Assembly: GCF_001424565.1 (NCBI RefSeq)
Contig: NZ_LMOL01000001.1
Span: 211 to 54,405 of the forward strand
Reading direction: 5' to 3'
DNA from: Arthrobacter sp. Leaf141
Lineage (GTDB): Bacteria > Actinomycetota > Actinomycetes > Actinomycetales > Micrococcaceae
DNA length: 54,195 bases
The position numbers were made by a program, and so were the translations under genes. A model generated the notes under the pieces. The model was not told where the DNA came from and made no database searches. It was given only the letters and a program-made list of their open reading frames with translations. Shown in pieces: positions 1 through 8,264 of this stretch (within the stretch, counting starts at the first letter, position 1; each line of letters begins with the position of its first letter).

Positions 1-1660
1 ACGTCCCGGCAGCAACAGTGACGGACGCCTGGCCGTGGTACGGCTGGAGCGGCCAGTCATAAACGCTGAGCCGGGCGGTGACTTTTTTGCCGGCGTCTGA
101 AGTCTGCAGAAGGAACGTCCGCTGATTGGACCTGTAGTCCTGGACGCCATTCACGAACCAGTCGTAGTAGGGACCGAAATCGGGGACGGGGCTGAGTGTT
201 CCGTGGTTGACGGTCAGGGTGTTTCCCGCGCTGGGTGTGCCCGAAATGGTGAACGGGGCCGATGCAGTGACGGCCTCGGCGCCCGATGCACCGGCGTGAA
301 CGGTCTCGGAGTAGGACGAATACCCGGCCTTGGTCCCCGTGACCTTTGCCCAGATGTCATACCCGGCATCGGCGGCAGTGGGCACATACGTGGTGGCTGT
401 GGCGCCGGCTATGTCCTGGAGCTGGGCACCTTCCTTGGAGCGCTGCCACTGGTAGGCCAGAGCCACCGGAGCGGGTCCCCATGCGCCGGGATCAACTGTG
501 AGTGTCTGTCCTGCCTGCGCCGATCCGTAAACGTAGGGCCTGCCCGGAGCCATCGACAGGCCGTCCCGCTCCAGCTGGATTGCTGCGGGCACCCGCTGCC
601 CGGCTGACGTTGCGGTCAGGATGGAAGCGGCTTCCATCGTGGCGACGTTGTTGTAGCACTCGGGCTTGTACCGGTACTCCCGGGGTGCGCCGCCGTAGAC
701 CGTGTCGGAAACGCAGAGCTTGTATTTTTTGCCCACGGTCATGCGCCAGTAGATCTTGCCGTTGGCGTCCGAGGTCAGTGGCCCCATCTGGGGGCCGTCC
801 CAGGCGCCGGTTGCGTCGTTGTATACCCACGGGACGTAACCGACGTCGGCAATGGGTGCGCCGTCCGGGCCCGTAACGGTTGCTTCGATCAGCGTTTCAT
901 TGCTCATCACAAAATTGGCGTTGGTCCACTTAACCCCGGCAGGAACAGTGGCTGTGGTGTAGGTGTCCACGGCAGCGGTCCCGTTCCAGTACTTCTCCAG
1001 GTAAAGCCGCTGCCCGGACTCGTCCCTGACGCTGATGTAGGCCTTGTTGGGCGGGACCTTGCCAAGCGTGTAATACCCGTTGGCATCGGGTTTGGTGCTG
1101 CTGACCTGCCCACCGCCGGCGGGCGACGCCTCGACGGAAACGGCTGTCAACGGCTGCCCTGCCTGGTTGGTGATCCGGCCGCTGATGGTGCCGTACGCCT
1201 CCAGCTGCGGGTTGAACGTGGTGGTGGGGGCAGCATCGGTCACGGCCACGGGCGTCGAGTTGTAGGAGCCCGACTCGTTGTTGTTCCACTCGCTGGCATA
1301 GGTTGCCGAGCAGGGCCCGCTGCTGCAGGTGGTCCACATCTTGTAACTGCCGGCTGCCGGTACGGTGAAGCTGTAGGACCCGTCGGCCGCTGTCCACGCG
1401 CCGGCCACGGAGGAGGCCGCGGAGTTGTTGGTGTAGGCCCCCACCCACACATCCCCCAGCGGCGTGGCCGTTGCCGTGGCGCTCAGCTTTCCCTTAACAA
1501 CGCCCTTGAAGGTATAGGTCGCGGCCGAGGCAGGAACGGCGCCGGCGAAGAGGCCGGCGGCCACCAGCACCACCGCCGCCAGGACAGCCCAGGGCCGCGC
1601 CCACACCCCCTGCCGTGGTCTTTGGATCGGATGGTCGGCGGCAGATCGCGGCAACGGCAT
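1..1660 (-). CDS. Secreted multidomain surface protein (CarboxypepD_reg/Ig-like), C-terminus beyond window
   Basis: The frame is open without a stop from the ATG at 1660 to the window edge, about 553 codons, so the C-terminus is missing. The start has an AAAAGGACC Shine-Dalgarno (SD) about 6 bases upstream. A Sec signal peptide is visible: basic N-region, hydrophobic stretch at about residues 24-42, and an Ala-Ser-Ala cleavage site near residue 46. Beta-rich repeats follow, with 'ISGRITNQAGQPL' near residue 160 typical of carboxypeptidase regulatory-like (Cna-B type) modules and 'LTVDPGAWGP...YQWQRS' near residue 390 typical of bacterial Ig-like modules that often come in tandem. No catalytic motif is seen. 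It is probably an extracellular or wall-associated structural/adhesive protein; a polysaccharide-binding role is possible but not shown. Confidence 0.8.
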   Translation of the reverse strand, partial: MPLPRSAADHPIQRPRQGVWARPWAVLAAVVLVAAGLFAGAVPASAATYTFKGVVKGKLSATATATPLGDVWVGAYTNNSAASSVAGAWTAADGSYSFTVPAAGSYKMWTTCSSGPCSATYASEWNNNESGSYNSTPVAVTDAAPTTTFNPQLEAYGTISGRITNQAGQPLTAVSVEASPAGGGQVSSTKPDANGYYTLGKVPPNKAYISVRDESGQRLYLEKYWNGTAAVDTYTTATVPAGVKWTNANFVMSNETLIEATVTGPDGAPIADVGYVPWVYNDATGAWDGPQMGPLTSDANGKIYWRMTVGKKYKLCVSDTVYGGAPREYRYKPECYNNVATMEAASILTATSAGQRVPAAIQLERDGLSMAPGRPYVYGSAQAGQTLTVDPGAWGPAPVALAYQWQRSKEGAQLQDIAGATATTYVPTAADAGYDIWAKVTGTKAGYSSYSETVHAGASGAEAVTASAPFTISGTPSAGNTLTVNHGTLSPVPDFGPYYDWFVNGVQDYRSNQRTFLLQTSDAGKKVTARLSVYDWPLQPYHGQASVTVAAGT

Positions 1661-1797
1661 GGGTAAGGTCCTTTTCCCCAAGAAAGTGACAGAAGGGACC
1701 GAGCGGTCCGCTGCCATCGTAGGCGCCGGTCCGCAGCAGCGCCATGGGGAGTTCTGCCCGGCGTCGCGGCAGCGTGGCGTGAACGGACGACGGCGGC

Positions 1798-1835
1798 GCG
1801 CACCCGGGAGTTCAGGTTCAGACTCCTGGGTGCGC
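1798..1835 (-). terminator. Hairpin at the end of the TetR gene
   Basis: GCGCACCCGGGAGT pairs with ACTCCTGGGTGCGC (one mismatch) around a 10-base loop. It overlaps the last codons of the TetR gene. There is no U-tract, so termination efficiency is uncertain. Confidence 0.45.
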
Positions 1836-2444
1836 GGCTTCCTTAGCCCTGGCATCAGTGAGCAGGGCACCGGCCATCAGCGTGGCCGTCCGCACAATCG
1901 CTGCCCGGCGCCGGACGGCCCGGTCCGGCGCGCTCCCGGCCAGGAGGGCGTCGATCTGTGGCAGCACCGGCCAGCCGTCGCACAGCGTGACAACGGTGAT
2001 CAGCAGGTCCGCCGCGTCCTCGCGGTCCACGCCCGGCAAAACGTCCATCACCTGCCCCACCTTGATGGCGCAATGATCGGTGCGGGTGGCTCTGCTGACG
2101 GTTTCCCGCCCGCGTTCCAGCCCTTCCCAGAACACCAGCCGGGGCAGCACGCCGTCCGTGGTGTGCCTGTCGAACAGCCGGCCCGCATAATCGCCAAAGG
2201 CTTCCGGGCCGGAGCCGCGGATGGGAACCTCGGTCATCACCCGGATCATTTCGGCGGCCAGGACGGCATCGAACAGGTCATCCTTTTTGCCGAAGTATTG
2301 GTAGATGCGCTCCTTGTTGACGCCCGCGGCGGCGGCGATCCGGTCCACCCGGGCTCCGGCGAGTCCGTTGGCGCTGAATTCCGCGGTGGCGGCAGCCAGC
2401 AGCAGCTCTTTGGTGCGTTCGGTATTCCAGGCCATGGCACCCAT
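1818..2444 (-). CDS. TetR/AcrR family transcriptional repressor
   Basis: A 208-residue protein with a TetR N-terminal DNA-binding domain: the helix-turn-helix falls at about residues 30-52 ('RIAAAAGVNKERIYQYFGKK'), followed by a helical ligand-binding domain. The frame runs further upstream, but the conserved helix 1 ('RTKELLLAAATAEF') makes the ATG at 2444 or 2435 the likely start. It is transcribed divergently from the small membrane protein at 2536. The 91-base spacer carries two copies of a palindromic sequence, so it most probably represses itself and that membrane gene. The ligand cannot be told from sequence. Confidence 0.88.
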   Translation of the reverse strand: MGAMAWNTERTKELLLAAATAEFSANGLAGARVDRIAAAAGVNKERIYQYFGKKDDLFDAVLAAEMIRVMTEVPIRGSGPEAFGDYAGRLFDRHTTDGVLPRLVFWEGLERGRETVSRATRTDHCAIKVGQVMDVLPGVDREDAADLLITVVTLCDGWPVLPQIDALLAGSAPDRAVRRRAAIVRTATLMAGALLTDARAKEAAHPGV

Positions 2445-2457
2445 CCTACGCAATTTC

Positions 2458-2471
2458 CAACCAAGTAGTTG
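2458..2471. promoter_or_regulatory. Candidate TetR operator, copy 1
   Basis: CAACCAAGTAGTTG has CAAC/GTTG dyad ends and agrees with the copy at 2513 at 11 of 14 positions. It lies just upstream of the TetR start. Operator function is inferred from position and symmetry. Confidence 0.6.
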
Positions 2472-2512
2472 CAATTGGCCGGACGTCCCCGTAGTGTCGC
2501 CATCAACATAAG

Positions 2513-2526
2513 CAACTAACCAGTTG
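2513..2526. promoter_or_regulatory. Candidate TetR operator, copy 2
   Basis: CAACTAACCAGTTG is a perfect 5-bp inverted repeat with a 4-base centre. It starts 55 bp after copy 1, about five helical turns, and overlaps the leader and SD of the membrane-protein gene. This placement could block transcription or translation when repressor is bound. Confidence 0.62.
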
Positions 2527-2535
2527 GAGATTTCG

Positions 2536-2823
2536 ATGACTGCCGTGCCACAGCCCGCCACCGACACCCCTCCCGCGGCTGCCCTGACGCCTCTGCCGCC
2601 CGCACCGCCGTCCATCCACACCCGCGCCGTCATGACCTGGCTGGCCATCTTTCCGCTCGTTTCCATCGGCATGCTGGTCCTCGGTCCGCTGATGGACAGC
2701 TGGCACCCGGTGCTCCGGGCCATGGGGCTGACCCTACTGGTGGTTCCGTGCGCCGTTTACGTGGTGCTCCCCCGGTTCTTCCGGCTGCACGGGGCCCTGG
2801 CAAGTCGCCGCGCGGCACGCTGA
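2536..2823 (+). CDS. Small two-TM membrane protein under TetR control
   Basis: A 95-residue protein. The ATG at 2536 is preceded by GGAG at 2526-2529 with ideal spacing; an in-frame TTG at 2524 overlaps the operator and is less likely. A Pro/Ala-rich N-terminus (residues 1-30) precedes two hydrophobic helices at about 32-52 and 61-80 and a basic C-terminus. The membrane part resembles the short C-terminal membrane tail seen in some antibiotic-biosynthesis-monooxygenase-like proteins, but the enzymatic domain is absent. The function is unknown. Divergence from a TetR gene suggests it is induced by a small molecule. Confidence 0.75.
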   Translation: MTAVPQPATDTPPAAALTPLPPAPPSIHTRAVMTWLAIFPLVSIGMLVLGPLMDSWHPVLRAMGLTLLVVPCAVYVVLPRFFRLHGALASRRAAR

Positions 2824-2921
2824 CAGCTGCCGTAAACGCCAAAGGTGCGGTGCCGGCGAAGCCGGCATCGCACCTTTTCCTGCATCTTCCGGTAACCCCG
2901 GCTGGGGCAACCGGGCGTGAA

Positions 2922-4313
2922 CTAGCGCCTTGCCTCGAGGAGGTCGGCGCCGTCGTCGGACTTGGCAACGTCCCAGGCGTGGCCCTGTTCCTCATCCAGC
3001 TGGGTGGGCTTCTTGTTTTTCAGCGCGAAAATGTACACCAGCAGCGACAAGGCAATGGCCACCGTGACGTAGGTGAAGAAGAGCTCGATGTTGCCGGCCT
3101 TCTGCAGCGCCGCGCCAATCAGGGGAACCGTTCCACCAAACAGGGAGTTGGCGATGGCGTACCCCAGGCCCACGCCGAGGGCGCGGATGGAGGCCGGGAA
3201 GAGTTCGGCCTTCACCAGTGCGTTGATGGACGTGTAGCCGCCCACAATGACCAGGCCGCCGAGCATCAGCAGGAAGGCCGTGAAAGGATCCCGGGTCCCG
3301 CCCAGCGCGGACAGCAGCGGCCACGTAAACAGGACGCCGGTGATTCCGAACCACAGCAGCAGCGGCTTGCGGCCCACCTTGTCGGAGATGATGCCGTAGA
3401 CCGGCTGCAGGCACATAAAGATCAGCAGCGCCCAGAAGTTGATCACGGACGTCTCGGTCTTGGCGATGCCGGAGGTATCGTTCATGAACTTCAGGATGAA
3501 GTTGGTGTACGTGTAGAAGGCAACGGTGCCGCCCAGCGTGATGCCGATGCAGATCAGCAACGGCTTGAGGTGCTTGGTCAGCAGGAGGCGCATCGTTCCG
3601 GGCTGGGCCTCGCCGGCAACCTTCACGTGTGCGGCGCGCAGCTGGTCGGAGGACAGCGTCTCCTCCATGGAGCGCCGGAGCCAGAGAACCACCAGTGCCG
3701 CCACCCCGCCGATCGCGAACGGGATCCGCCAGCCCCATTCGGTAAGCACGGTGCCGCCCATGCTGTTCTGCAGGATGATCAGGACCAGCAGCGCCAGCAT
3801 CTGGCCGCCCACCAGGGTCACGTACTGGAAGCTGGAGAAGAACCCACGACGGCGGGACGTTGCCGCTTCCGACATGTAGGTTGCGCTGGTGCCGTACTCG
3901 CCACCGACGGAGAAACCCTGTACCAGGCGGATGAACACGAGGATGATGAGCGCCCAGATCCCGATGACGTCCTTGGTGGGCAGGATGGCGATGGCGAACG
4001 AGCCGGCGGACATCATGGTCACGCTCAGGGTCAGGGCGGCCTTGCGTCCCTTCCGGTCGGCGTACCGGCCGAAGAACCAGGCTCCGATGGGCCGCATCAG
4101 GAAGGTCGTGGAAAACACCGCCATGGCCTCAAGGCCCGCCTGGAGGTCACTTTCGGAGCTGAAGAAGTGGGACTGGAAGTAGGCGGCGAAGACGGTGTAG
4201 ACGTAGAGGTCGTACCATTCAACGAGGTTGCCGGCGGATCCTTTCAGGATGTTGCCCACGGCCCTCCGGGTCTGGGCCGCCTCGTTACGCGGCGTTGCGT
4301 GTTGGGTGCTCAT
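2922..4313 (-). CDS. MFS transporter, metabolite:H+ symporter (MHS/KgtP-like) family
   Basis: A 463-residue, 12-TM major facilitator. TM1 carries the MHS hallmark 'GNLVEWYDLYVYTVFAAYF' at about residues 28-46, and the TM2-3 loop has 'RPIGAWFFGRYADRKGRK'. The family imports organic acids and zwitterions such as 2-oxoglutarate, citrate, dicarboxylates or proline/betaine; KgtP-like dicarboxylate uptake is the nearest guess. The ATG at 4313 has an AAGG SD. It is divergent from the response regulator/kinase/TAXI genes, and their 243-bp spacer contains a 10-bp direct repeat. It is therefore the most likely target of that signalling system. Confidence 0.87.
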   Translation of the reverse strand: MSTQHATPRNEAAQTRRAVGNILKGSAGNLVEWYDLYVYTVFAAYFQSHFFSSESDLQAGLEAMAVFSTTFLMRPIGAWFFGRYADRKGRKAALTLSVTMMSAGSFAIAILPTKDVIGIWALIILVFIRLVQGFSVGGEYGTSATYMSEAATSRRRGFFSSFQYVTLVGGQMLALLVLIILQNSMGGTVLTEWGWRIPFAIGGVAALVVLWLRRSMEETLSSDQLRAAHVKVAGEAQPGTMRLLLTKHLKPLLICIGITLGGTVAFYTYTNFILKFMNDTSGIAKTETSVINFWALLIFMCLQPVYGIISDKVGRKPLLLWFGITGVLFTWPLLSALGGTRDPFTAFLLMLGGLVIVGGYTSINALVKAELFPASIRALGVGLGYAIANSLFGGTVPLIGAALQKAGNIELFFTYVTVAIALSLLVYIFALKNKKPTQLDEEQGHAWDVAKSDDGADLLEARR

Positions 4314-4409
4314 CAGTGAACCTTCCTTGGCGTGGACAGTCTCCCGAACGGTTGGAGGACTTCCACCAAGTTAGGGGTGATGCGGCGCACAACCAACGCC
4401 GGGACGGCT

Positions 4410-4429
4410 TTCCTAACACTTCCTTAGGA
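4410..4429. promoter_or_regulatory. 10-bp tandem repeat, candidate response-regulator box
   Basis: TTCCTAACAC is followed directly by TTCCTTAGGA. OmpR-family response regulators typically bind head-to-tail half-sites with 10-11 bp period. The site lies in the spacer between the permease and the response regulator. Its assignment to this regulator is inferred. Confidence 0.4.
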
Positions 4430-4556
4430 TTCGCCCAGCCGGGCCCCGCCCATGCCGCCGCAGGTATCCGGCCAATGGCCCGCCCCGGGTAATTCCGGCC
4501 CGCACGCGATAGTCTCCAGTGACGCTTCCACCCGGCAGCGCAGAAAAGGACAGGCA

Positions 4557-5225
4557 ATGGACGTGCTGATCGTCGAGGACGACGACGCCATGGCCGCTGC
4601 CCTGACCGCCGCGGTTGGCTCAGCCGGACTGCATACCACCCGGGTCTCCCGCGGAGCCGACGCCCTGCTCTCGCACCGGAACTTCCAGGTGATCCTCCTG
4701 GACCTGGGGCTGCCGGACATGGACGGGCTGGAGGTCCTGCGGAAGCTCCGCCAGGTCACGGACTGCCCCATCCTGATCCTGACCGCCCGCGATGATGAAC
4801 GCAGTGTGGTCCTGGGCCTGCGCTCCGGCGCGGACGACTACCTGGTCAAACCCGTCAAGTTGGTGGAGTTGTTGGCCAGGATCGAGGCGGTGACCCGCCG
4901 GGCAGGGCGCGCCCGGGACAGCGCGCCGGCCACCATTTCCCTGGCCGGGCTGGAGATCGACGTGAACCGGCGGTCCGCCACCCGCGACGGCGCGGTCCTG
5001 CCACTGACGGCCACGGAGTTCGACCTGCTGGCCCTGCTGGCCCGCCATGCCGGATCCGTGGTCACCCGGGAACAGATCCTGGACGCGCTGTGGGGCGATG
5101 CGTTCCTGGCCTCGTCCCGGTCGCTCGACGTGCACCTTACCGGGCTGCGGGCCAAGCTGCAGAAGCCCGGCTTCATCATCAACGTGCGTGGGGTGGGCTA
5201 TCGGGTGGAGGCTGATCCGGCGTGA
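4557..5225 (+). CDS. OmpR-family DNA-binding response regulator (TctD-like)
   Basis: A 222-residue protein with a receiver domain and a winged-helix effector. Conserved receiver residues are visible: acidic pair Asp8/Asp9, phospho-acceptor Asp49 in 'LLDLGLPDMDG', Thr76 in 'LTARDD' and Lys98 in 'YLVKPV'. The C-terminal half has the OmpR/PhoB features 'LTATEFDLL', 'RSLDVHLTGLR' and 'VRGVGYRV'. The ATG at 4557 is chosen because AAAAGGACA lies just upstream and no receiver sequence precedes it. The stop overlaps the kinase start by 4 bases (GTGA), giving translational coupling. It probably controls the divergent permease. Confidence 0.92.
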   Translation: MDVLIVEDDDAMAAALTAAVGSAGLHTTRVSRGADALLSHRNFQVILLDLGLPDMDGLEVLRKLRQVTDCPILILTARDDERSVVLGLRSGADDYLVKPVKLVELLARIEAVTRRAGRARDSAPATISLAGLEIDVNRRSATRDGAVLPLTATEFDLLALLARHAGSVVTREQILDALWGDAFLASSRSLDVHLTGLRAKLQKPGFIINVRGVGYRVEADPA

Positions 5226-6664
5226 GGATCCGGGTCCTGGGCATCCTGAGCGTGCTGTGCCTGGCGGTGGTTTTCCTGGTCACCGGGACCATCCTGACCT
5301 CGGCGTCCCGGGAGCTGACCCAGGAACTGCAGATCAACCGCGCAGCCTCGCTGAACCGGCTGGCGCAGGTGGCCTTCGATGCCTCGTCCGACGGCGACAC
5401 CGCCCGGCTGCAGCGCGACATGGACACGTACTCGGGGTTGTACGGGGAGGGCATTGTGGTCCGGGTACAGCAGTCAATGCTGCGGTCCGGCGGCCTGGAC
5501 GGAGACCGGGCGGACGTCGCTGCTGCGTTGTCGCAGGCCAGGCTCAACGTAAACGGCACCTCGCTGGCGCCGATTGAGCCGTTCGGTGCCGGTTCCCAGC
5601 TCATGTTCCGGCCCTTCGGAAGTGCCAGCCAAGTGCTGGGGGCGGTGGTCCTGGAAGTTGACCTGGACGCCGCCCGCCAAAAACTCCGGGAACGCTGGCT
5701 GCTGGTGGGAGCTGCCGCACTGGCGCTGGCAGCCGTCCTGCTGCTGGGGGCCGCACGGCTGACCGGCTGGGTCCTGCGGCCCGTCCTGCGGCTGGATTCC
5801 GCCGTGACCGAGCTGGAACGGACAGGCCGGGCAGGAAGGCTGCCGGAGGACGGCCCGCCGGAGCTCCGCCAGCTGGGCAGGTCCTTCACTGCCATGGCCG
5901 GGACGCTGACGGCCAGCCTCGACTCCCAACGCCAGCTGATCGCCGACACATCCCACCAGCTCCGGAATCCCGTGGGAGCCCTGCGGCTGCGGATGGACCT
6001 GCTCCAGCTGGAGTTGGCAACGGCCCGGGAACGCGGCGCCGCGGACAGTGTCATGGCGGAGCTGGAACGTGTGGAGGAAATCCTGGACGGCGTGCTTAAG
6101 CTTGCCGCCGCCGAGCACCGGTCATCCGAGGACGCCGCCCGGCCGTTCAGCGGTCCGGCCCGGCCGCCGGCCCAGACCATGGACCCGTACCCGATCCTGC
6201 AGGGGGAAGTGGAGCGGGCCCTGCCGGCGGCGGAGCGGGCGGGCTGCCGCCTGGTGCTGGCCCCGCCGCCGGCGCCCAGCGCGTTGGTGGGCTGCCATCC
6301 GGCGGAACTCGCGCAGATGGTGGCTGAGTTGCTGAACAACGCCGTCAAGTATGCGCCGACTGCAACGGTCACAGCGAGCCTCCAAGTTGACCCCGGCACT
6401 GCAGTGGTGGAAATTTCCGACGACGGTCCAGGGCTTTCCGCGCCGGACCGGGCCGCCGCCGCCACCAGGTTCTGGCGGGCGGCGCAGCACTCCGCGGTCC
6501 GGGGGACGGGGCTGGGGATCACTATTGTGGGTGAGCTGGCGGCAGCCAACGGCGGCCGGTTGGTGCTGGCCGCGGTCGAACCCCATGGCCTGGCGGTGCG
6601 GCTGGAGTTCCCGGTGCTGCCGGATCAGCGGCTGGCCACGGACCCGGGAGCCAGGCGTGGCTGA
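5222..6664 (+). CDS. Membrane sensor histidine kinase (TctE-like)
   Basis: A 480-residue kinase starting with GTG. TM1 is at about residues 5-27, an extracytoplasmic sensor region of about 130 residues follows, TM2 is at about 160-182, and then a HAMP linker. The HisKA domain has the phosphorylatable His245 in 'DTSHQLRNPVGALRL'. The ATPase domain has the N box around residue 372 ('ELLNNAVKYAP') and the G boxes 'DDGPGLS' and 'GTGLGITIV'. The next gene, a binding lipoprotein, overlaps its end by 8 bases. This suggests that a ligand-loaded binding protein, not free solute, may be the signal read by the sensor region. Confidence 0.92.
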   Translation: MRIRVLGILSVLCLAVVFLVTGTILTSASRELTQELQINRAASLNRLAQVAFDASSDGDTARLQRDMDTYSGLYGEGIVVRVQQSMLRSGGLDGDRADVAAALSQARLNVNGTSLAPIEPFGAGSQLMFRPFGSASQVLGAVVLEVDLDAARQKLRERWLLVGAAALALAAVLLLGAARLTGWVLRPVLRLDSAVTELERTGRAGRLPEDGPPELRQLGRSFTAMAGTLTASLDSQRQLIADTSHQLRNPVGALRLRMDLLQLELATARERGAADSVMAELERVEEILDGVLKLAAAEHRSSEDAARPFSGPARPPAQTMDPYPILQGEVERALPAAERAGCRLVLAPPPAPSALVGCHPAELAQMVAELLNNAVKYAPTATVTASLQVDPGTAVVEISDDGPGLSAPDRAAAATRFWRAAQHSAVRGTGLGITIVGELAAANGGRLVLAAVEPHGLAVRLEFPVLPDQRLATDPGARRG

Positions 6665-7655
6665 CGCCGGTGCGGGGCTTTCACGGCGGATGGTCCTGCG
6701 GGGCGGGCTTGCCGCAGGACTCGCCCTGGGACTGCCGGCTGCGCTGGCCGGCTGCACAGGTGCCGGCCGCCCTGATCTGGTCACCGTTGCCGGTGGTGAG
6801 CCTGGCGGCTTCTACCTTGAGTTCGCGGCCCTCCTGGCCGCTGCGCTGGAGCGGCACGGGGTGGCCGGCAAAGCCACTGCCGTCCCCACCGGCGGCAGCC
6901 TGGACAACCTGGCGGAACTGCGGGCGGGCCGGGCCACGTTTGCCGTGGCCCTGGCGGACGCCGCGGGCACCGGAACGCCGGTTGAGGCCGGGACGGATCT
7001 TGCTGCCCTGGGCCGGGTTTATGAAAACTACGTTCATTGCGTGGTGCGGCGGGACAGCGGCATCAGTGCACTCGGCCAGCTGGCCGGCCGCCGGATCGCC
7101 GTGGGCCAGCCGGGCTCCGGCACCTCCCTGACCACACCAAGGATCCTTGCGGCTGCCGGCCTGTCCGCCTCGCCGGAAGGTGCGGCATCGAAGGCGGGGA
7201 CCGTCGTCGTCCTCAACCTGGGGCTCAACGAGGGACTGGCCGCCCTGCGGGCTGGCTCCGTGGACGCCTTGTTCTGGTCCGGCGGTGTGCCCACGGCGGC
7301 CATCGCCGTTGCGGGGCAGGACGTGGCGCTCGGGCTGCTGGACCTGTCCGCGGTGCTCCCGGAGCTCCGCCGGCAGCACGGGGCGGTGTACGACAGGGTG
7401 CTGATCCCCGCCGACAGCTACCCGGGCGTGCCGGCGGCGTGGACCGTGGGCGCCGCGAACCTGTTGCTGTGCCGGCCCGACCTGGACGCCGCAACAGTGC
7501 AGCGGACCGTGAAACTGCTGGTGGACAACGCCAGTGAGCTGATCCCGGAATCAAGCCTTGGGGTGCAGTTCCTCAGCCCGGAAAGCCTGATCAACACGGC
7601 CGGCATTACCCTGCATCCGGCGGCCGCTGCCGCGTACCGGGAGTTGCACGGCTAG
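6657..7655 (+). CDS. TAXI-type solute-binding lipoprotein linked to the two-component system
   Basis: About 332 residues from the GTG at 6657, which overlaps the kinase end; an ATG at 6690 would shorten it by 11 residues. A signal sequence is followed by a lipobox Leu-Ala-Gly-Cys with Cys33; the preceding Arg10-Arg11 pair could suggest Tat export. The mature part has TAXI-family features: 'GGEPGGFYLEFAALLAAAL' near residue 46, 'PTGGSLDNLAEL', 'GRRIAVGQPGSGT' and a 'DALFWSGGVPTAAI' segment. TAXI proteins normally feed TRAP transporters, but no TRAP permease gene is present here. An accessory sensing role for the adjacent kinase, or delivery to the MHS permease, is inferred. Confidence 0.84.
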   Translation: MADAGAGLSRRMVLRGGLAAGLALGLPAALAGCTGAGRPDLVTVAGGEPGGFYLEFAALLAAALERHGVAGKATAVPTGGSLDNLAELRAGRATFAVALADAAGTGTPVEAGTDLAALGRVYENYVHCVVRRDSGISALGQLAGRRIAVGQPGSGTSLTTPRILAAAGLSASPEGAASKAGTVVVLNLGLNEGLAALRAGSVDALFWSGGVPTAAIAVAGQDVALGLLDLSAVLPELRRQHGAVYDRVLIPADSYPGVPAAWTVGAANLLLCRPDLDAATVQRTVKLLVDNASELIPESSLGVQFLSPESLINTAGITLHPAAAAAYRELHG

Positions 7656-7734
7656 GGCGTTTCGCGGTGTTTTCCACATACGTCCGATGGGTCGTGGCTG
7701 CCGGATATCTTCGGGCCTAGCTTTGGAGCACAGC

Positions 7735-7750
7735 CTGTCAATGCTGACAG
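7735..7750. repeat. Perfect inverted repeat before gene 7767
   Basis: CTGTCA-atgc-TGACAG ends directly before the SD (AGGAG) of the next gene. It could be an operator or an RNA hairpin next to the ribosome site. Confidence 0.45.
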
Positions 7751-7766
7751 CGCAGGAGAGGAAACG

Positions 7767-8258
7767 ATGGCCACGAAATCACGCAACGCGAGGGGTCAAC
7801 GGCATCATGCCAGGTGTCAGCCGGGAAACCCCTTCGTCAACGCAGACCAACACGTGGTTCTGCCCTCGCCCGCTAATGTACGCGAACTGGAAGCCCTCAC
7901 TCCGGCCTTTATCCGCTGGTTCCGGGCAGGCCCCGGTAATCCTGACGCGACGTTTGTCGTCGAGCATCTGGCCTTCTTCTTTCGCTTTTACCCGCGGGAC
8001 GAAGAAACATCCTCCATCACTGCATTGCATCCGGAGAATGTGGCCGCGAAGATGGCTTCGCTCCTTCTGCATACAGTCCAGGAAGGAATAGTGGCCATGT
8101 ACTGTTTGATGCACTTTGTGGAATTTCTCCGCGATTCCAGCCGGTGGACCGGCGACCAGGAATCGTTCCGGGCAGTCCACGGGCTCCTTACCGATTTCAT
8201 CTGCATCGATCTCAGGGCGGCGCGCCAAAGCCTGGACAGGGCAGTACGCCGCGGCTAA
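7767..8258 (+). CDS. Hypothetical cytoplasmic protein
   Basis: A 163-residue protein whose ATG follows GCAGGAGAGGAAACG, a good SD. I do not recognise the family. The first 25 residues are basic and polar; from about residue 40 the chain looks globular and helical, with a hydrophobic aromatic segment 'FVVEHLAFFFRFYP' near residue 64 and 'GIVAMYCLMHFVEFLRD' near residue 107. There is no signal peptide, and the hydrophobic stretches are too short and mixed to be clear TM helices. It is convergent with ramB (7-base gap) and stands alone after the TAXI gene. Normal GC and codon use argue that it is real. Confidence 0.7.
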   Translation: MATKSRNARGQRHHARCQPGNPFVNADQHVVLPSPANVRELEALTPAFIRWFRAGPGNPDATFVVEHLAFFFRFYPRDEETSSITALHPENVAAKMASLLLHTVQEGIVAMYCLMHFVEFLRDSSRWTGDQESFRAVHGLLTDFICIDLRAARQSLDRAVRRG

Positions 8259-8264
8259 GCCGGC

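Noticed and set aside
2748..4319. Long open frame on the plus strand, opposite the MHS permease
   Set aside because: It mirrors the permease, is rich in His/Gln/Gly without any family motif, and arises from GC-rich codon bias on the opposite strand.
7671..7679. TTTTCCACA resembling a DnaA box
   Set aside because: A single near-match without clustering or origin genes is expected by chance.
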